A stretch of 64,000 nucleotides of DNA. It comes from Mesolinea sp040772305. GTDB lineage: Bacteria > Chloroflexota > Anaerolineae > Anaerolineales > Anaerolineaceae. The position numbers were made by a program, and so were the translations under genes. Each line of letters opens with the position of its first letter. Positions within the stretch are counted from its first letter, which is position 1. Shown in pieces: positions 30,585-39,190 of the stretch. The notes beneath the pieces are model-generated. The model did not search any database. It was not told the DNA's origin and saw only the letters and a list, made by a program, of their open reading frames with translations. The DNA lies in NCBI GenBank assembly GCA_040772305.1, contig JAXGYK010000001.1, positions 1,688,784 to 1,752,783 on the forward strand, in the 5' to 3' direction.

Positions 30585-31900
30585 GGGACGATCTTGCGGC
30601 ACTCCATGTAGAAGCGCTTATCTTTTGCGTGGCCCATGGAGAATGTTTTTCGCGGCAGGGCCCCGTCCATGATGATGGACTTGAAGAAATTATCCTTGGC
30701 AATGCCAGGCAAATAGAATGCAAGGTTACCGGGTTCGCGCCCCAGGCGGTCGACCACATCATCACCATGAACGTAATCGATCTTAACCTGGGGGTTTTCC
30801 TTCAGGTAAGCGTCCAGAACTTCCTGTAAACTTCCAACTGCAAGGTTGTGCCTGGGCTGAGCAAGATCAAAAACCTGATAGCCATCCGCATTAATTGCGC
30901 CAAAGCGTTGATGGGGCAGCTCTGCACCTGTGACCATTTCTGTCATTTCAAAAAAGTCATTAGCGTTTGTGATTGTGACGGCGGGACCAAGGTCAACTCT
31001 TAAGGATTCCAGTAAAGCCGGGTCTGCATTAAAGAGCACTCTATGGATGGGCTCGAAAGCCAGAGAGGGGTCGTGGAGATTGACCAACTCAACGAGTGCG
31101 TAGCGGGCCGGATGGTCAGAACCAACTTGGTTTTTGATCTTTTCCCAGAGTGCTTTAGCTGTTGCCAAAGAGTGATTTCCATCGCCCATTGCATACAAAA
31201 GTGGGCTCTGCGAACCTGAAATATTGTAGCGCTGCGCATAGTAATCAGGTTCAATCAATTTTGCCAGACCATTCTCAATCGCTTGAATCTGATCCGGGTC
31301 CTTGACAAGCATACCTTTCAAGTGTCCGCTTTCTTCCATGAGCTCAAAATCGTAAAGGACCTCCAGAGAATTTTTGTTTTGGAGGAGACTTCCCAGGACA
31401 AATCCTTCAGGATCATCGTAGAGCACCAGAATATGAGGCATTTCAAGGATTGCCCCTTCGCGCACCTTCATGCGCGGTGGTAAACGATCTAAAATGGTGC
31501 CCTCGGTCGCTCGGACGAGTGTTTGTGATCCTTTGTTATAGTCGTAGGCTTCAAGGTCTAAAGCGACTACCAAACCGGTTTGCGTTTTATTGCCAAGATG
31601 ACGTTCTACCAGAACAAAGCCTTCATAAGGTTTAAGAAAGCCTTGATCTAAGTAAGCTTGCATTGTGGATTGGGTGGCTTCAATACGGGCGTCCAGATCG
31701 GATTCGTGCAGATAAACTTCGGGCAGGATCATTCTAAAGGTGGAAGGAGCGCTGCCTACATTTTGTTCCACTTTTTGCCAATACTCTGGTTCGGAGGTGA
31801 ACTGGTCGCAGGCGATTACTGCCCATTTTTGGGGGTCCACACTTGCATTAGGTAAAAGGACTTTTGGTACAGCAATGCCAATATCTGGTTTGTCGGCCAT
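30581..31900 (-). CDS. DUF1015-family protein
   Basis: The 439-residue cytoplasmic protein has the DUF1015 hallmark Gly-Asp-Gly-Asn-His-Ser-Leu-Ala-Thr-Ala-Lys and the N-terminal Ala-Cys-Asp-Gln-Phe-Thr-Ser. Members are widespread in anaerobes; a role linked to serine or nucleotide-sugar metabolism has been guessed, but the function is unknown. AGGAG precedes ATG 31900. It ends inside the recA promoter and shares its orientation, so some read-through into recA is possible. Confidence 0.88.
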   Translation of the reverse strand: MADKPDIGIAVPKVLLPNASVDPQKWAVIACDQFTSEPEYWQKVEQNVGSAPSTFRMILPEVYLHESDLDARIEATQSTMQAYLDQGFLKPYEGFVLVERHLGNKTQTGLVVALDLEAYDYNKGSQTLVRATEGTILDRLPPRMKVREGAILEMPHILVLYDDPEGFVLGSLLQNKNSLEVLYDFELMEESGHLKGMLVKDPDQIQAIENGLAKLIEPDYYAQRYNISGSQSPLLYAMGDGNHSLATAKALWEKIKNQVGSDHPARYALVELVNLHDPSLAFEPIHRVLFNADPALLESLRVDLGPAVTITNANDFFEMTEMVTGAELPHQRFGAINADGYQVFDLAQPRHNLAVGSLQEVLDAYLKENPQVKIDYVHGDDVVDRLGREPGNLAFYLPGIAKDNFFKSIIMDGALPRKTFSMGHAKDKRFYMECRKIVP

Positions 31901-31948
31901 AGAAAATACTCCTATTAGGTGAGTTTTTTCTATTGTAATTCAGCTTCC

Positions 31949-32800
31949 CTATTTACCGATGCAAACGAGACCAATGGCGCCAGGGCCTAAATGAACTCCA
32001 ATTACTGGGCTTAAATCAGCATAGACAACACGGTCTGCCACAAAGTGTTTCTCTGCTTCCTGGCTTACTACAGCCGCCGCTTCTTCTACACTAGAAGATG
32101 TTACCCCCAGGAAGCGCAAATTTGCGGATTCGCCAAACTTTTCCACCATCAGCTCAATGATACGTTCCCGAGCGCGGCGGGTGGTGCGTACCTTGTCCAC
32201 GGCATCCACTTTGCCATCTTTTATTGTGAGCACAGGGCGAAGTCCGATAAGCGTGCCTAAAAACTTGGCTGCTCCGCCGATACGCCCACCACGGTGTAAA
32301 TGTTCAAGCGTATCTACCGCAAAGAAAACCTCGGTCTTTTCCAGGAGCTTATAGGTCAGAGCTTCCGCTTCCGCCAAGCTCAGATCATTTTGTTTTAGTT
32401 CACGCGCGACTTCCAGAACTACCATTCCCATTGGAAGTGAAGCTGTTTGGGAATCGACTACAGCGATCCGCGACTCTGAAAGATCAAGGCGGGCTGTGTT
32501 TGCCATATCGTAGGTTCCGGAAAGTTTGGAGGACAATACGATACACAAAACATCGTAACCCTTATCCAATAAACTTTTAAACAATTCGTAAAAGTCATGA
32601 ACAGAGGGTTGTGATGTGGTTGGATTTGTTTTTGAATTTTGCAGACGTTCATAAAAAACTGCCGGGCTTATTTCGAATCCATCAAGGTAGCTTTTTCCGT
32701 CCCAAATTACTGATAGCGGTACGATATGGAGCTCGTTTTCATCGATAAGAGATTGGGGCATGCACACAGTACTATCTGTAACAATGGCTATTCTATTCAT
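31949..32800 (-). CDS. DegV-family fatty-acid-binding protein
   Basis: The 283-residue protein carries Thr-Asp-Ser-Thr at the N-terminus, Thr-Ser-Gln-Pro-Ser, Ser-Ser-Lys-Leu-Ser-Gly-Thr-Tyr and the C-terminal His-Leu-Gly-Pro-Gly-Ala-Ile-Gly, all DegV signatures. DegV/FakB proteins bind a fatty acid and present it to the FakA kinase; no FakA gene is in the window. AGGAGTTATT precedes ATG. It is divergent from ffh. Confidence 0.93.
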   Translation of the reverse strand: MNRIAIVTDSTVCMPQSLIDENELHIVPLSVIWDGKSYLDGFEISPAVFYERLQNSKTNPTTSQPSVHDFYELFKSLLDKGYDVLCIVLSSKLSGTYDMANTARLDLSESRIAVVDSQTASLPMGMVVLEVARELKQNDLSLAEAEALTYKLLEKTEVFFAVDTLEHLHRGGRIGGAAKFLGTLIGLRPVLTIKDGKVDAVDKVRTTRRARERIIELMVEKFGESANLRFLGVTSSSVEEAAAVVSQEAEKHFVADRVVYADLSPVIGVHLGPGAIGLVCIGK

Positions 32801-32925
32801 AATAACTCCTAAATAATCTACAATTAAGAACCCTTTGGTATGGTAAAAGTTGCGGGAATAAATTGAGTGCCATCAAGCTAAATCAAAATCGATTATCATA
32901 AGCTTTGATAAGGAATAGGTAGCAC

Positions 32926-34251
32926 ATGTTTGAGAGTCTTACAGAAAAATTAACTAAAGTATTTGAGGACTTACGCCGCCATGGAAAGTTGAGTGAAACC
33001 GACGTAGACCGGGCTATGCGTGAAGTAAAGCTTGCACTGCTGGAAGCAGATGTGAACTATAAAGTAGTGCGTAAGTTTACGGACCGCGTAAAGGAACGCT
33101 CCGTTGGCACAGAAGTTTCTAAGGCTTTAAATCCTGCGCAACAGGTAATCAAAATTGTAAATGAGGAGCTGATTGCCACCTTGGGCAGCGCCGAACCCTT
33201 GCAGCTAAAGGGTGAGCGCCCTCACGTTATCCTGATGGTGGGTTTGCAAGGCTCTGGTAAAACAACAGCAGCGGCAAAAATTGCGCGCAGACTGAGAAGT
33301 CAGGGCGAGCGGGTTCTGTTAGTTGCTGCCGACATTTATCGGCCTGCTGCCATCAAGCAATTACAGCAATTAGGCGCCAGAGTTGAGGTTCCTGTTTTTA
33401 CTGTTCCCGGCGCTAAACCTGTGCAAATTTGCAAAGAAGCTTTCGAGTCAGCCAAGCGCGCTGGTCAGACTGTTATGATTCTGGACACCGCGGGACGTTC
33501 CCAGCTTGATGATCAGCTGATGGATGAACTTGCCAGTATCCAAAACGCTGTAAAAATCAATGAAATTCTCCTGGTAGTTGATGCAATGATTGGCCAAGAG
33601 GCCCTGCACATCGCTGAAGGGTTCAATAAGGTACTTCCAATATCAGGCCTTGTGTTTACTAAGATCGATGGTGACGCGCGCGGTGGCGCCGCTATTTCAA
33701 TCCGTGAAGTTACTGGAATACCCATCAAGTTCCTGGGCACTGGGGAAAGCGTGGATGCTCTGGAAGTGTTTGATCCCGTCCGCGTAGCCAACCGCATTTT
33801 GGGAATGGGTGACCTGCTGGGGCTTATTGAGCGGGCTGAAGCAGCCTATGCTGGAGAACAAGATATTAAGGATGCCGAACGGCTCTTAAAGGGACAGTTT
33901 ACCCTTGAGGATTTTGCCAAGCAGCTTAAATCGGTTAAGAAAATGGGCCCATTGGGGCAGGTATTGGGTATGATGCCTGGCCAATTTGGAGCGGTTGCCA
34001 AGCAGATTGATCCCCACGATGCTGAGAAACAGCTTGCCTCTATTGAGGCGATCATTGGCTCTATGACAATTAGAGAGAGGCGGGATCCAAGCATCCTGAA
34101 TGCCAGCCGGCGGCGCAGGATTGCAGCTGGATCTGGCAAACAAGTACAGGATGTGAACAGACTGATTAAGCAGTTCCGTGAGATCCAAACCTTAATGAAA
34201 CAATTCCAAAAAAGTGGAGGACGTGGTAACATAGGCAGGTTATTCGGTTAA
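32926..34251 (+). CDS. ffh: Signal recognition particle protein Ffh
   Basis: The 441-residue GTPase has the N domain, the G domain with P-loop Gly-Leu-Gln-Gly-Ser-Gly-Lys-Thr at 106-113, Asp-Thr-Ala-Gly-Arg and a Thr-Lys-Ile-Asp-Gly-Asp motif, and the Met-rich M domain that binds signal peptides and SRP RNA. It begins the conserved ffh-rpsP-khpA-rimM cluster. A TTATCA/TGATAA inverted repeat lies at 32893-32911 between it and the divergent DegV gene. Confidence 0.97.
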   Translation: MFESLTEKLTKVFEDLRRHGKLSETDVDRAMREVKLALLEADVNYKVVRKFTDRVKERSVGTEVSKALNPAQQVIKIVNEELIATLGSAEPLQLKGERPHVILMVGLQGSGKTTAAAKIARRLRSQGERVLLVAADIYRPAAIKQLQQLGARVEVPVFTVPGAKPVQICKEAFESAKRAGQTVMILDTAGRSQLDDQLMDELASIQNAVKINEILLVVDAMIGQEALHIAEGFNKVLPISGLVFTKIDGDARGGAAISIREVTGIPIKFLGTGESVDALEVFDPVRVANRILGMGDLLGLIERAEAAYAGEQDIKDAERLLKGQFTLEDFAKQLKSVKKMGPLGQVLGMMPGQFGAVAKQIDPHDAEKQLASIEAIIGSMTIRERRDPSILNASRRRRIAAGSGKQVQDVNRLIKQFREIQTLMKQFQKSGGRGNIGRLFG

Positions 34252-34266
34252 ATGCCTGATCCCGAG

Positions 34267-34301
34267 GGAGGTAATGCCCCTTCAGCATTCTCTCAGCCTC
34301 C
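34267..34301 (+). promoter_or_regulatory. Structured ffh-rpsP intergenic hairpin
   Basis: GGAGG (34267-34271) pairs with CCTCC (34297-34301), and inside this AATGC (34273-34277) pairs with GCATT (34285-34289) around a 7-base loop. It lies in the 100-bp gap before rpsP and could be a leader for ribosomal-protein control or a processing signal. No T-run follows. Confidence 0.5.
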
Positions 34302-34351
34302 GAACTGGGTGAGGATTTTGAAACAATGAGAGTATAGGAGTATTAGATTAG

Positions 34352-34744
34352 ATGGTACGCATCAGATTACGTCGTACAGGTTCTGCGCACCAACCCCACT
34401 ACCGTGTGGTTGTTGCGGACAAAGAAAGCCCCCGTGATGGTCGCTTTATTGAAATTGTTGGGCATTACAGTCCTAAAACCCATCCCAGCGTTATTCACTT
34501 TGATGATGAACGAGTTTTTTACTGGTTAAGTGTTGGAGCACAAGCCTCTGATTCAGTCAAAAAGCTCTTCAAAATTGTTAAGCTGGATGAGAGGTATGCT
34601 CAATACCAACCCGATGGCGATAATTCGGCATTATTTGCAGAGGCCAAAGAAATTTATGCCAAGCGGAGCGAAAATTTGAAGACTTCAATTGGCATCGCAG
34701 CCCCTGAAAAATCCAGTAAAGCGCCAAAGAAAAAGAAGGAATAG
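34352..34744 (+). CDS. rpsP: 30S ribosomal protein S16
   Basis: The 130-residue S16 has the Met-Val-Arg-Ile-Arg-Leu-Arg-Arg start, the Tyr-Arg-Val-Val-Val-Ala-Asp and Asp-Gly-Arg-Phe-Ile-Glu motifs, and is longer than the usual 80-90 residues because of a Lys-rich C-terminal tail. AGGAG precedes the ATG. Confidence 0.96.
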   Translation: MVRIRLRRTGSAHQPHYRVVVADKESPRDGRFIEIVGHYSPKTHPSVIHFDDERVFYWLSVGAQASDSVKKLFKIVKLDERYAQYQPDGDNSALFAEAKEIYAKRSENLKTSIGIAAPEKSSKAPKKKKE

Positions 34745-34749
34745 TTTCT

Positions 34750-35001
34750 ATGGCTAACGAAAACCTGACCAGGCTGCTGGAGTTTATGGCAAAATCCCTG
34801 GTGGATCATCCCGAAGAGGTCTTTGTGGACCAATATGAAACTGGGCGTACGGTTCGTTTGGATTTGCAAGTGGGTCCGGATGACATAGGTCGGGTAATCG
34901 GGAAGCATGGCCGGGTTGCAAACGCGATGCGTGCTTTGCTGCGTGTGGTTGCTGCAAGACAAGGCACCCAGGTAGCAATGGACATTATCGACTTTGACTG
35001 A
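34750..35001 (+). CDS. khpA: RNA-binding KH-domain protein KhpA
   Basis: The 83-residue protein has the KH signature Gly-Arg-Val-Ile-Gly-Lys-His-Gly-Arg-Val in a Leu-rich context. It is the expected gene between rpsP and rimM and binds sRNA/mRNA with KhpB in other bacteria. AAGGAA precedes the ATG, 5 bases after rpsP. Confidence 0.93.
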   Translation: MANENLTRLLEFMAKSLVDHPEEVFVDQYETGRTVRLDLQVGPDDIGRVIGKHGRVANAMRALLRVVAARQGTQVAMDIIDFD

Positions 35002-35009
35002 ATTACTAA

Positions 35010-35555
35010 ATGGCTGAAAATAAAGCTGTAAAGGCAGGCTCGCTTTCTGAAGCAAAGCCTGCTTTTGTATTAATTGGGCGTTTCCAAAGAGTTCATGGTG
35101 TTAAGGGTGAAATTACCCTGAGATTGTTGGATTCGGTTTATCTTCGATTGCGTCCTGGACGCAAACTATATCTTGGTGAAGAACGCAAACCGGTTGTTGT
35201 CAGTGGTGTTCGACCCAAAAATGAGCTGCTTCTCATTAGACTTCAGGGGATTAATGCGCGCGAGGATGCTGCAGAACTGACAAATCTGGATGTTTACAGC
35301 AAAACCGCCGAACTTCCTAAGCTTTCACCCGATGAGTTTTATCCCCATGAGCTGATCGGTTTGCAAGTTTGGGATGAGACGAAGCTGTTAGGCGTACTTG
35401 AAGAGGTGCTTAAGACAGGCGCCAACGACGTTTATCTTGTGCGTAAGACTGATGGGCGCGAATTGCTGCTGCCAGCCATCCCGGATGTAATTTTAGAAAT
35501 TGACCTTGATCAGGCACGCATGTGTGTTCATTTGTTAGAGGGCCTGGATGAGTGA
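35010..35555 (+). CDS. rimM: 16S rRNA processing protein RimM
   Basis: The 181-residue protein begins with a beta barrel (Ile-Gly-Arg-Phe-Gln-Arg-Val-His-Gly-Val-Lys-Gly-Glu) and ends with a PRC barrel containing Leu-Leu-Pro-Ala-Ile-Pro-Asp-Val. It assists maturation of the 30S head. The usual downstream partner trmD is not here; dprA follows instead, overlapping by 8 bases. Confidence 0.95.
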   Translation: MAENKAVKAGSLSEAKPAFVLIGRFQRVHGVKGEITLRLLDSVYLRLRPGRKLYLGEERKPVVVSGVRPKNELLLIRLQGINAREDAAELTNLDVYSKTAELPKLSPDEFYPHELIGLQVWDETKLLGVLEEVLKTGANDVYLVRKTDGRELLLPAIPDVILEIDLDQARMCVHLLEGLDE

Positions 35556-36639
35556 AAGGGCTTATTGGCTCGCATTTGGCCTAATAAAAGGCATGGGACC
35601 GGTACGCATCCGGCGCCTGCTGCGATATTTTGGTCAGCTTTCAAAGGCATGGCGGGCCAGCCAGGAGCAATTGCTTGCTGCTGGCCTCAGCAACAAAGCC
35701 GCTGTTCAACAAATCCTGCAGATAAAAACAATTGACCCCTTGGCTGTTCCAGATAGTCTTGCGGAAAAAGGGATTAAAACTGTAATCTGGAACGATCCGG
35801 ATTATCCCCGTTACCTTGCACAAATTGCGCAACCTCCACACGTCCTTTTTTATAAGGGCAATTTGGATCAGCAGGATGATTTGAGTGTTGCTATTGTTGG
35901 TACGCGCAAGGTAACCGGGTACGGCAGGCAAGTTACTGCGGACGTGGTGCGGTATTTGACTGGTAATGGCATAACGATTGTAAGTGGTCTTGCCCGGGGG
36001 GTAGATGCCATTGCGCATCGTACTGCGCTTGAAGCCGGTGGCCGTACCTTAGCCGTGCTCGGCAGTGGAGTGGATGTGATTTACCCACCTGAGCACCGAA
36101 AGCTGGCACAAGAAATAGAAGAAAGCGGAGCTGTGATGAGCAGTTATCCTCCAGGTACACAACCAGAAGGCATCAATTTTCCGCCGCGAAACCGAATCAT
36201 TTCCGGATTATCGCGTGCGACGGTAGTAGTTGAAGCTGGTGCGCGGAGTGGAGCATTGATTACTGCTGATTTTGCTGTAGATCAGGGGCGGGAAGTTTTT
36301 GCGGTGCCGGGATCAGTTTTTCAGGCCATGAGCGTTGGTACCAATGCGTTGATTGCTAAAGGCGCTATACCGATGAATAATCCGGCAATGATATTGGAGC
36401 AGCTGAATTTACCGCGACGTGAAGCACAAACATCACTGGAGCTGCCAGTCTTTGAAGAAAACGAAAAGCGGATTTTGCAATGTTTGGGGGATAAAACCTT
36501 AGATATTGACGAATTAGCTGCGTCAACGAACATGCCGATAGAGAATTTGAATGCCAGCTTAACAATGATGGAATTAAAGGGATATGTTCGCCGGGATGCC
36601 GGCTTACAATTTACTGCCAATCAAGCCTGGAAGTTTTAA
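35548..36639 (+). CDS. dprA: DNA-processing protein DprA
   Basis: The 363-residue protein has a SAM-like N-terminal domain, the Rossmann-fold DprA core (Ile-Val-Gly-Thr-Arg, Ser-Gly-Leu-Ala-Arg-Gly-Val-Asp, Gly-Ser-Gly-Val-Asp-Val-Ile-Tyr-Pro, Pro-Arg-Asn-Arg-Ile-Ile-Ser) and a C-terminal winged-helix domain. It loads RecA on incoming single-stranded DNA in transformation. It sits beside topA, a common pairing. Confidence 0.95.
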   Translation: MSERAYWLAFGLIKGMGPVRIRRLLRYFGQLSKAWRASQEQLLAAGLSNKAAVQQILQIKTIDPLAVPDSLAEKGIKTVIWNDPDYPRYLAQIAQPPHVLFYKGNLDQQDDLSVAIVGTRKVTGYGRQVTADVVRYLTGNGITIVSGLARGVDAIAHRTALEAGGRTLAVLGSGVDVIYPPEHRKLAQEIEESGAVMSSYPPGTQPEGINFPPRNRIISGLSRATVVVEAGARSGALITADFAVDQGREVFAVPGSVFQAMSVGTNALIAKGAIPMNNPAMILEQLNLPRREAQTSLELPVFEENEKRILQCLGDKTLDIDELAASTNMPIENLNASLTMMELKGYVRRDAGLQFTANQAWKF

Positions 36640-36721
36640 TTTCCGATTTTTTTCTGAAATATCGTTATGGTATGATAGCCCTGCCTTCCTCTGGAAGAGC
36701 GTTTTATTTTTGGAGTATTCA

Positions 36722-39130
36722 ATGGAAGCATATTGCTTAAAGTGTAAAGAGAAACGCGAAATAATAGAGCCGCGGCCTGAGTTTACAGTGAATGGCGCCC
36801 CGATTACCAAGGGTTTATGTGCGATTTGCGGAAGTAAACTTTCGAAACTGGGTGCAACAGCTGCGCATGAAGGCTTGGAAAAACCGCTTATTGAAAAAAA
36901 GCAAAAGACGGTGAAAAAGAAATCGGAAAGGAATACCTCCAAAAATAAAGACTTTCAATCAAAGAAGACAAAAGGTACAGGCAAGACCAAAAATGCAAAA
37001 GTTCAAAAGCCAGTGATTTATGGAAAAGGTAAGTCGCTCGTGGTGGTTGAATCCCCGGCAAAAGCGCGGACTATTGCCAAGTTTCTAGGGGATAAATACC
37101 GCGTAATGGCTTCGGTAGGTCATGTGCGCGATCTGCTAAAAACACAATTAAGTGTGGATGTGGAAAACAATTTTGAACCTAAGTATCGCGTTCCTAATGA
37201 AAAGAAGGCGATTGTTTCAGAGATTAAGAATCTGGCTGCAAAGAGCGACAAGGTCTACCTGGCTACGGACCCGGACCGCGAAGGAGAATCGATTGCCTGG
37301 CACATCCAGGATGCTGCTGAAATTGACTCAAGGAAGACCCAAAGGGTAGTATTTCATGAAATAACCAAACCTGCCATTGCGGAGGCTTTTGCGCATAGCC
37401 GTGATGTAGATATGAACCTTGTGAACGCTCAGCAGGCCCGGCGCATTCTTGACCGCTTGGTTGGATTTGGCATCAGCCCTATTCTTTGGACGAAAGTGCG
37501 CGGAAGATTATCGGCTGGCAGAGTGCAGTCTGTGGCACTGCGCCTGGTGGTTGAAAGGGAGCGTCTGATCCAGGATTTTGTCCCGCAGGAATATTGGAAT
37601 ATTCATGCGATCTTCCAGCCTGAGGGGAGTAAAAACAGCTATCGCTCCAAACTGATAAAAATTAATGATGAAGACCTTGCAATTGGAAACCAAGCCGAAA
37701 GTGAAGCTTTGGTGGCTAAACTGCGCATGGCAGCATACACACTGGATTTGATTCGGCGTTCTGAACGCAGTGTTCGGCCGGCTGCTCCTTTTATAACCAG
37801 TACTTTGCAGCAAGAGGCATCGCGGAAGTTAGGGTTCCAGACCAGCCGGACGATGGCATTGGCTCAGCAACTTTACGAAGGAATTGATCTGGGTAATGGT
37901 GAAGAAGCCGGACTAATTACCTACATGCGAACTGATTCGGTACATCTTTCGCAGCAGGCAGTTCAGGAAGCTCGTGCTTTTATTGGAAAGAAGTACGGAG
38001 CGGAATTCGTTCCGGACAAGCCACCTGTTTATCGCACGCGGGCAGCAAAGGCCCAGGAAGCTCATGAGGCCATTCGCCCAACTGCGGTTGTCAGGGAACC
38101 GGAGACTTTAAAGAAACATCTCTCTGCCGACCAGTTTAAGCTCTATAAGCTGATTTGGCAGCGTTTTATTGCTTCGCAAATGGCATCGGCAAAATTGCAA
38201 ACAATTTCTGTAAAGGTGCTTGGCAGTTTTGAGGGTGAGCAATATCTGTTTAGTGCCCAAGACACAAAAACACTTTTTATGGGCTTTAAAGCAGTATATG
38301 AAGAATCGCCGAATGAGGATCAGGAAGATGAGGAGTTTACCGACCTTCCAATTGCGGAAATGAAAAAGGGACAAAAGCAAGAACTCAAAGAAATTGATCC
38401 TGATCAGCGTTTTACGCAGCCGCCTCCTCGTTTTACAGAAGCTTCGCTGATTCAAGTTCTGGAAGAGAATAAAATCGGAAGACCATCCACCTATTCACCC
38501 ATCCTTACGAACATTCAAGCGCGGGGATATGTGAGTCGGGAGGCTAAACGGCTTATCCCTACAGAGATTGGTTTTTTAGTTAACGATCTTGTTGTTGCAT
38601 ATTTTCCGGACATTGTAGATATTTCTTTTACTTCTCAAATGGAAGATGAGCTGGACGAGATTGCTGAAGGCCAAAGAAACTGGGTAGAGTTGATGGAAGA
38701 GTTTTACGGTCCTTTTACCGAAAGTCTGGCAAACGCCAAAGCTCATATGCCAAAAGCAAAATTGGAACCCGAGAAAGTGGGGCGGGAATGTCCGGAATGC
38801 GGCGCAGACTTGGTTTATCGAAATGGGCGTTATGGAAAGTTTATTTCCTGCAGCGCGTTCCCGAAATGCCGTTATACGGAACCCTTCCTGGAAAAGATCG
38901 GCGTGAAATGCCCAGACTGTGAGGATGGAGAGATTGTTGAAAAACGCAGTAAACGCGGAAGAGTGTTTTATGGATGCTCTAATTATCCAAATTGTGAGTT
39001 TACATCCTGGAACCGACCCCTGCCAGAGCCTTGCCCCAATTGCGGTGGCACGCTGGTGCGGGCAAATAAGAGTCAGAACCGTTGTTTAGCTTGTTTAAAT
39101 ATCTTTAACGCTGAGGCTGTAACGGAATAA
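36722..39130 (+). CDS. topA: DNA topoisomerase I with extra N-terminal zinc ribbon
   Basis: The 802-residue type IA enzyme has the TOPRIM start Val-Val-Val-Glu-Ser-Pro-Ala-Lys-Ala, the acidic Asp-Pro-Asp-Arg-Glu-Gly-Glu, the active Tyr in Thr-Tyr-Met-Arg-Thr-Asp-Ser and three C-terminal zinc fingers. Before the TOPRIM domain are about 110 extra residues: a zinc ribbon with Cys5, Cys8, Cys33 and Cys36, then a Lys-rich linker. I chose ATG 36722, with GGAG upstream; an open frame back to 36584 lies inside dprA and has no such signal. Confidence 0.95.
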   Translation: MEAYCLKCKEKREIIEPRPEFTVNGAPITKGLCAICGSKLSKLGATAAHEGLEKPLIEKKQKTVKKKSERNTSKNKDFQSKKTKGTGKTKNAKVQKPVIYGKGKSLVVVESPAKARTIAKFLGDKYRVMASVGHVRDLLKTQLSVDVENNFEPKYRVPNEKKAIVSEIKNLAAKSDKVYLATDPDREGESIAWHIQDAAEIDSRKTQRVVFHEITKPAIAEAFAHSRDVDMNLVNAQQARRILDRLVGFGISPILWTKVRGRLSAGRVQSVALRLVVERERLIQDFVPQEYWNIHAIFQPEGSKNSYRSKLIKINDEDLAIGNQAESEALVAKLRMAAYTLDLIRRSERSVRPAAPFITSTLQQEASRKLGFQTSRTMALAQQLYEGIDLGNGEEAGLITYMRTDSVHLSQQAVQEARAFIGKKYGAEFVPDKPPVYRTRAAKAQEAHEAIRPTAVVREPETLKKHLSADQFKLYKLIWQRFIASQMASAKLQTISVKVLGSFEGEQYLFSAQDTKTLFMGFKAVYEESPNEDQEDEEFTDLPIAEMKKGQKQELKEIDPDQRFTQPPPRFTEASLIQVLEENKIGRPSTYSPILTNIQARGYVSREAKRLIPTEIGFLVNDLVVAYFPDIVDISFTSQMEDELDEIAEGQRNWVELMEEFYGPFTESLANAKAHMPKAKLEPEKVGRECPECGADLVYRNGRYGKFISCSAFPKCRYTEPFLEKIGVKCPDCEDGEIVEKRSKRGRVFYGCSNYPNCEFTSWNRPLPEPCPNCGGTLVRANKSQNRCLACLNIFNAEAVTE

Positions 39131-39190
39131 CTGGTATAAAACCTGCACTGTAAAAATTGAATAATAGTTAGTGCGGAGGATGGTGCAGGT

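Noticed and set aside
36584..36721. Longer N terminus for topA
   Set aside because: The extra frame overlaps dprA; ATG 36722 has a Shine-Dalgarno and starts the zinc ribbon.
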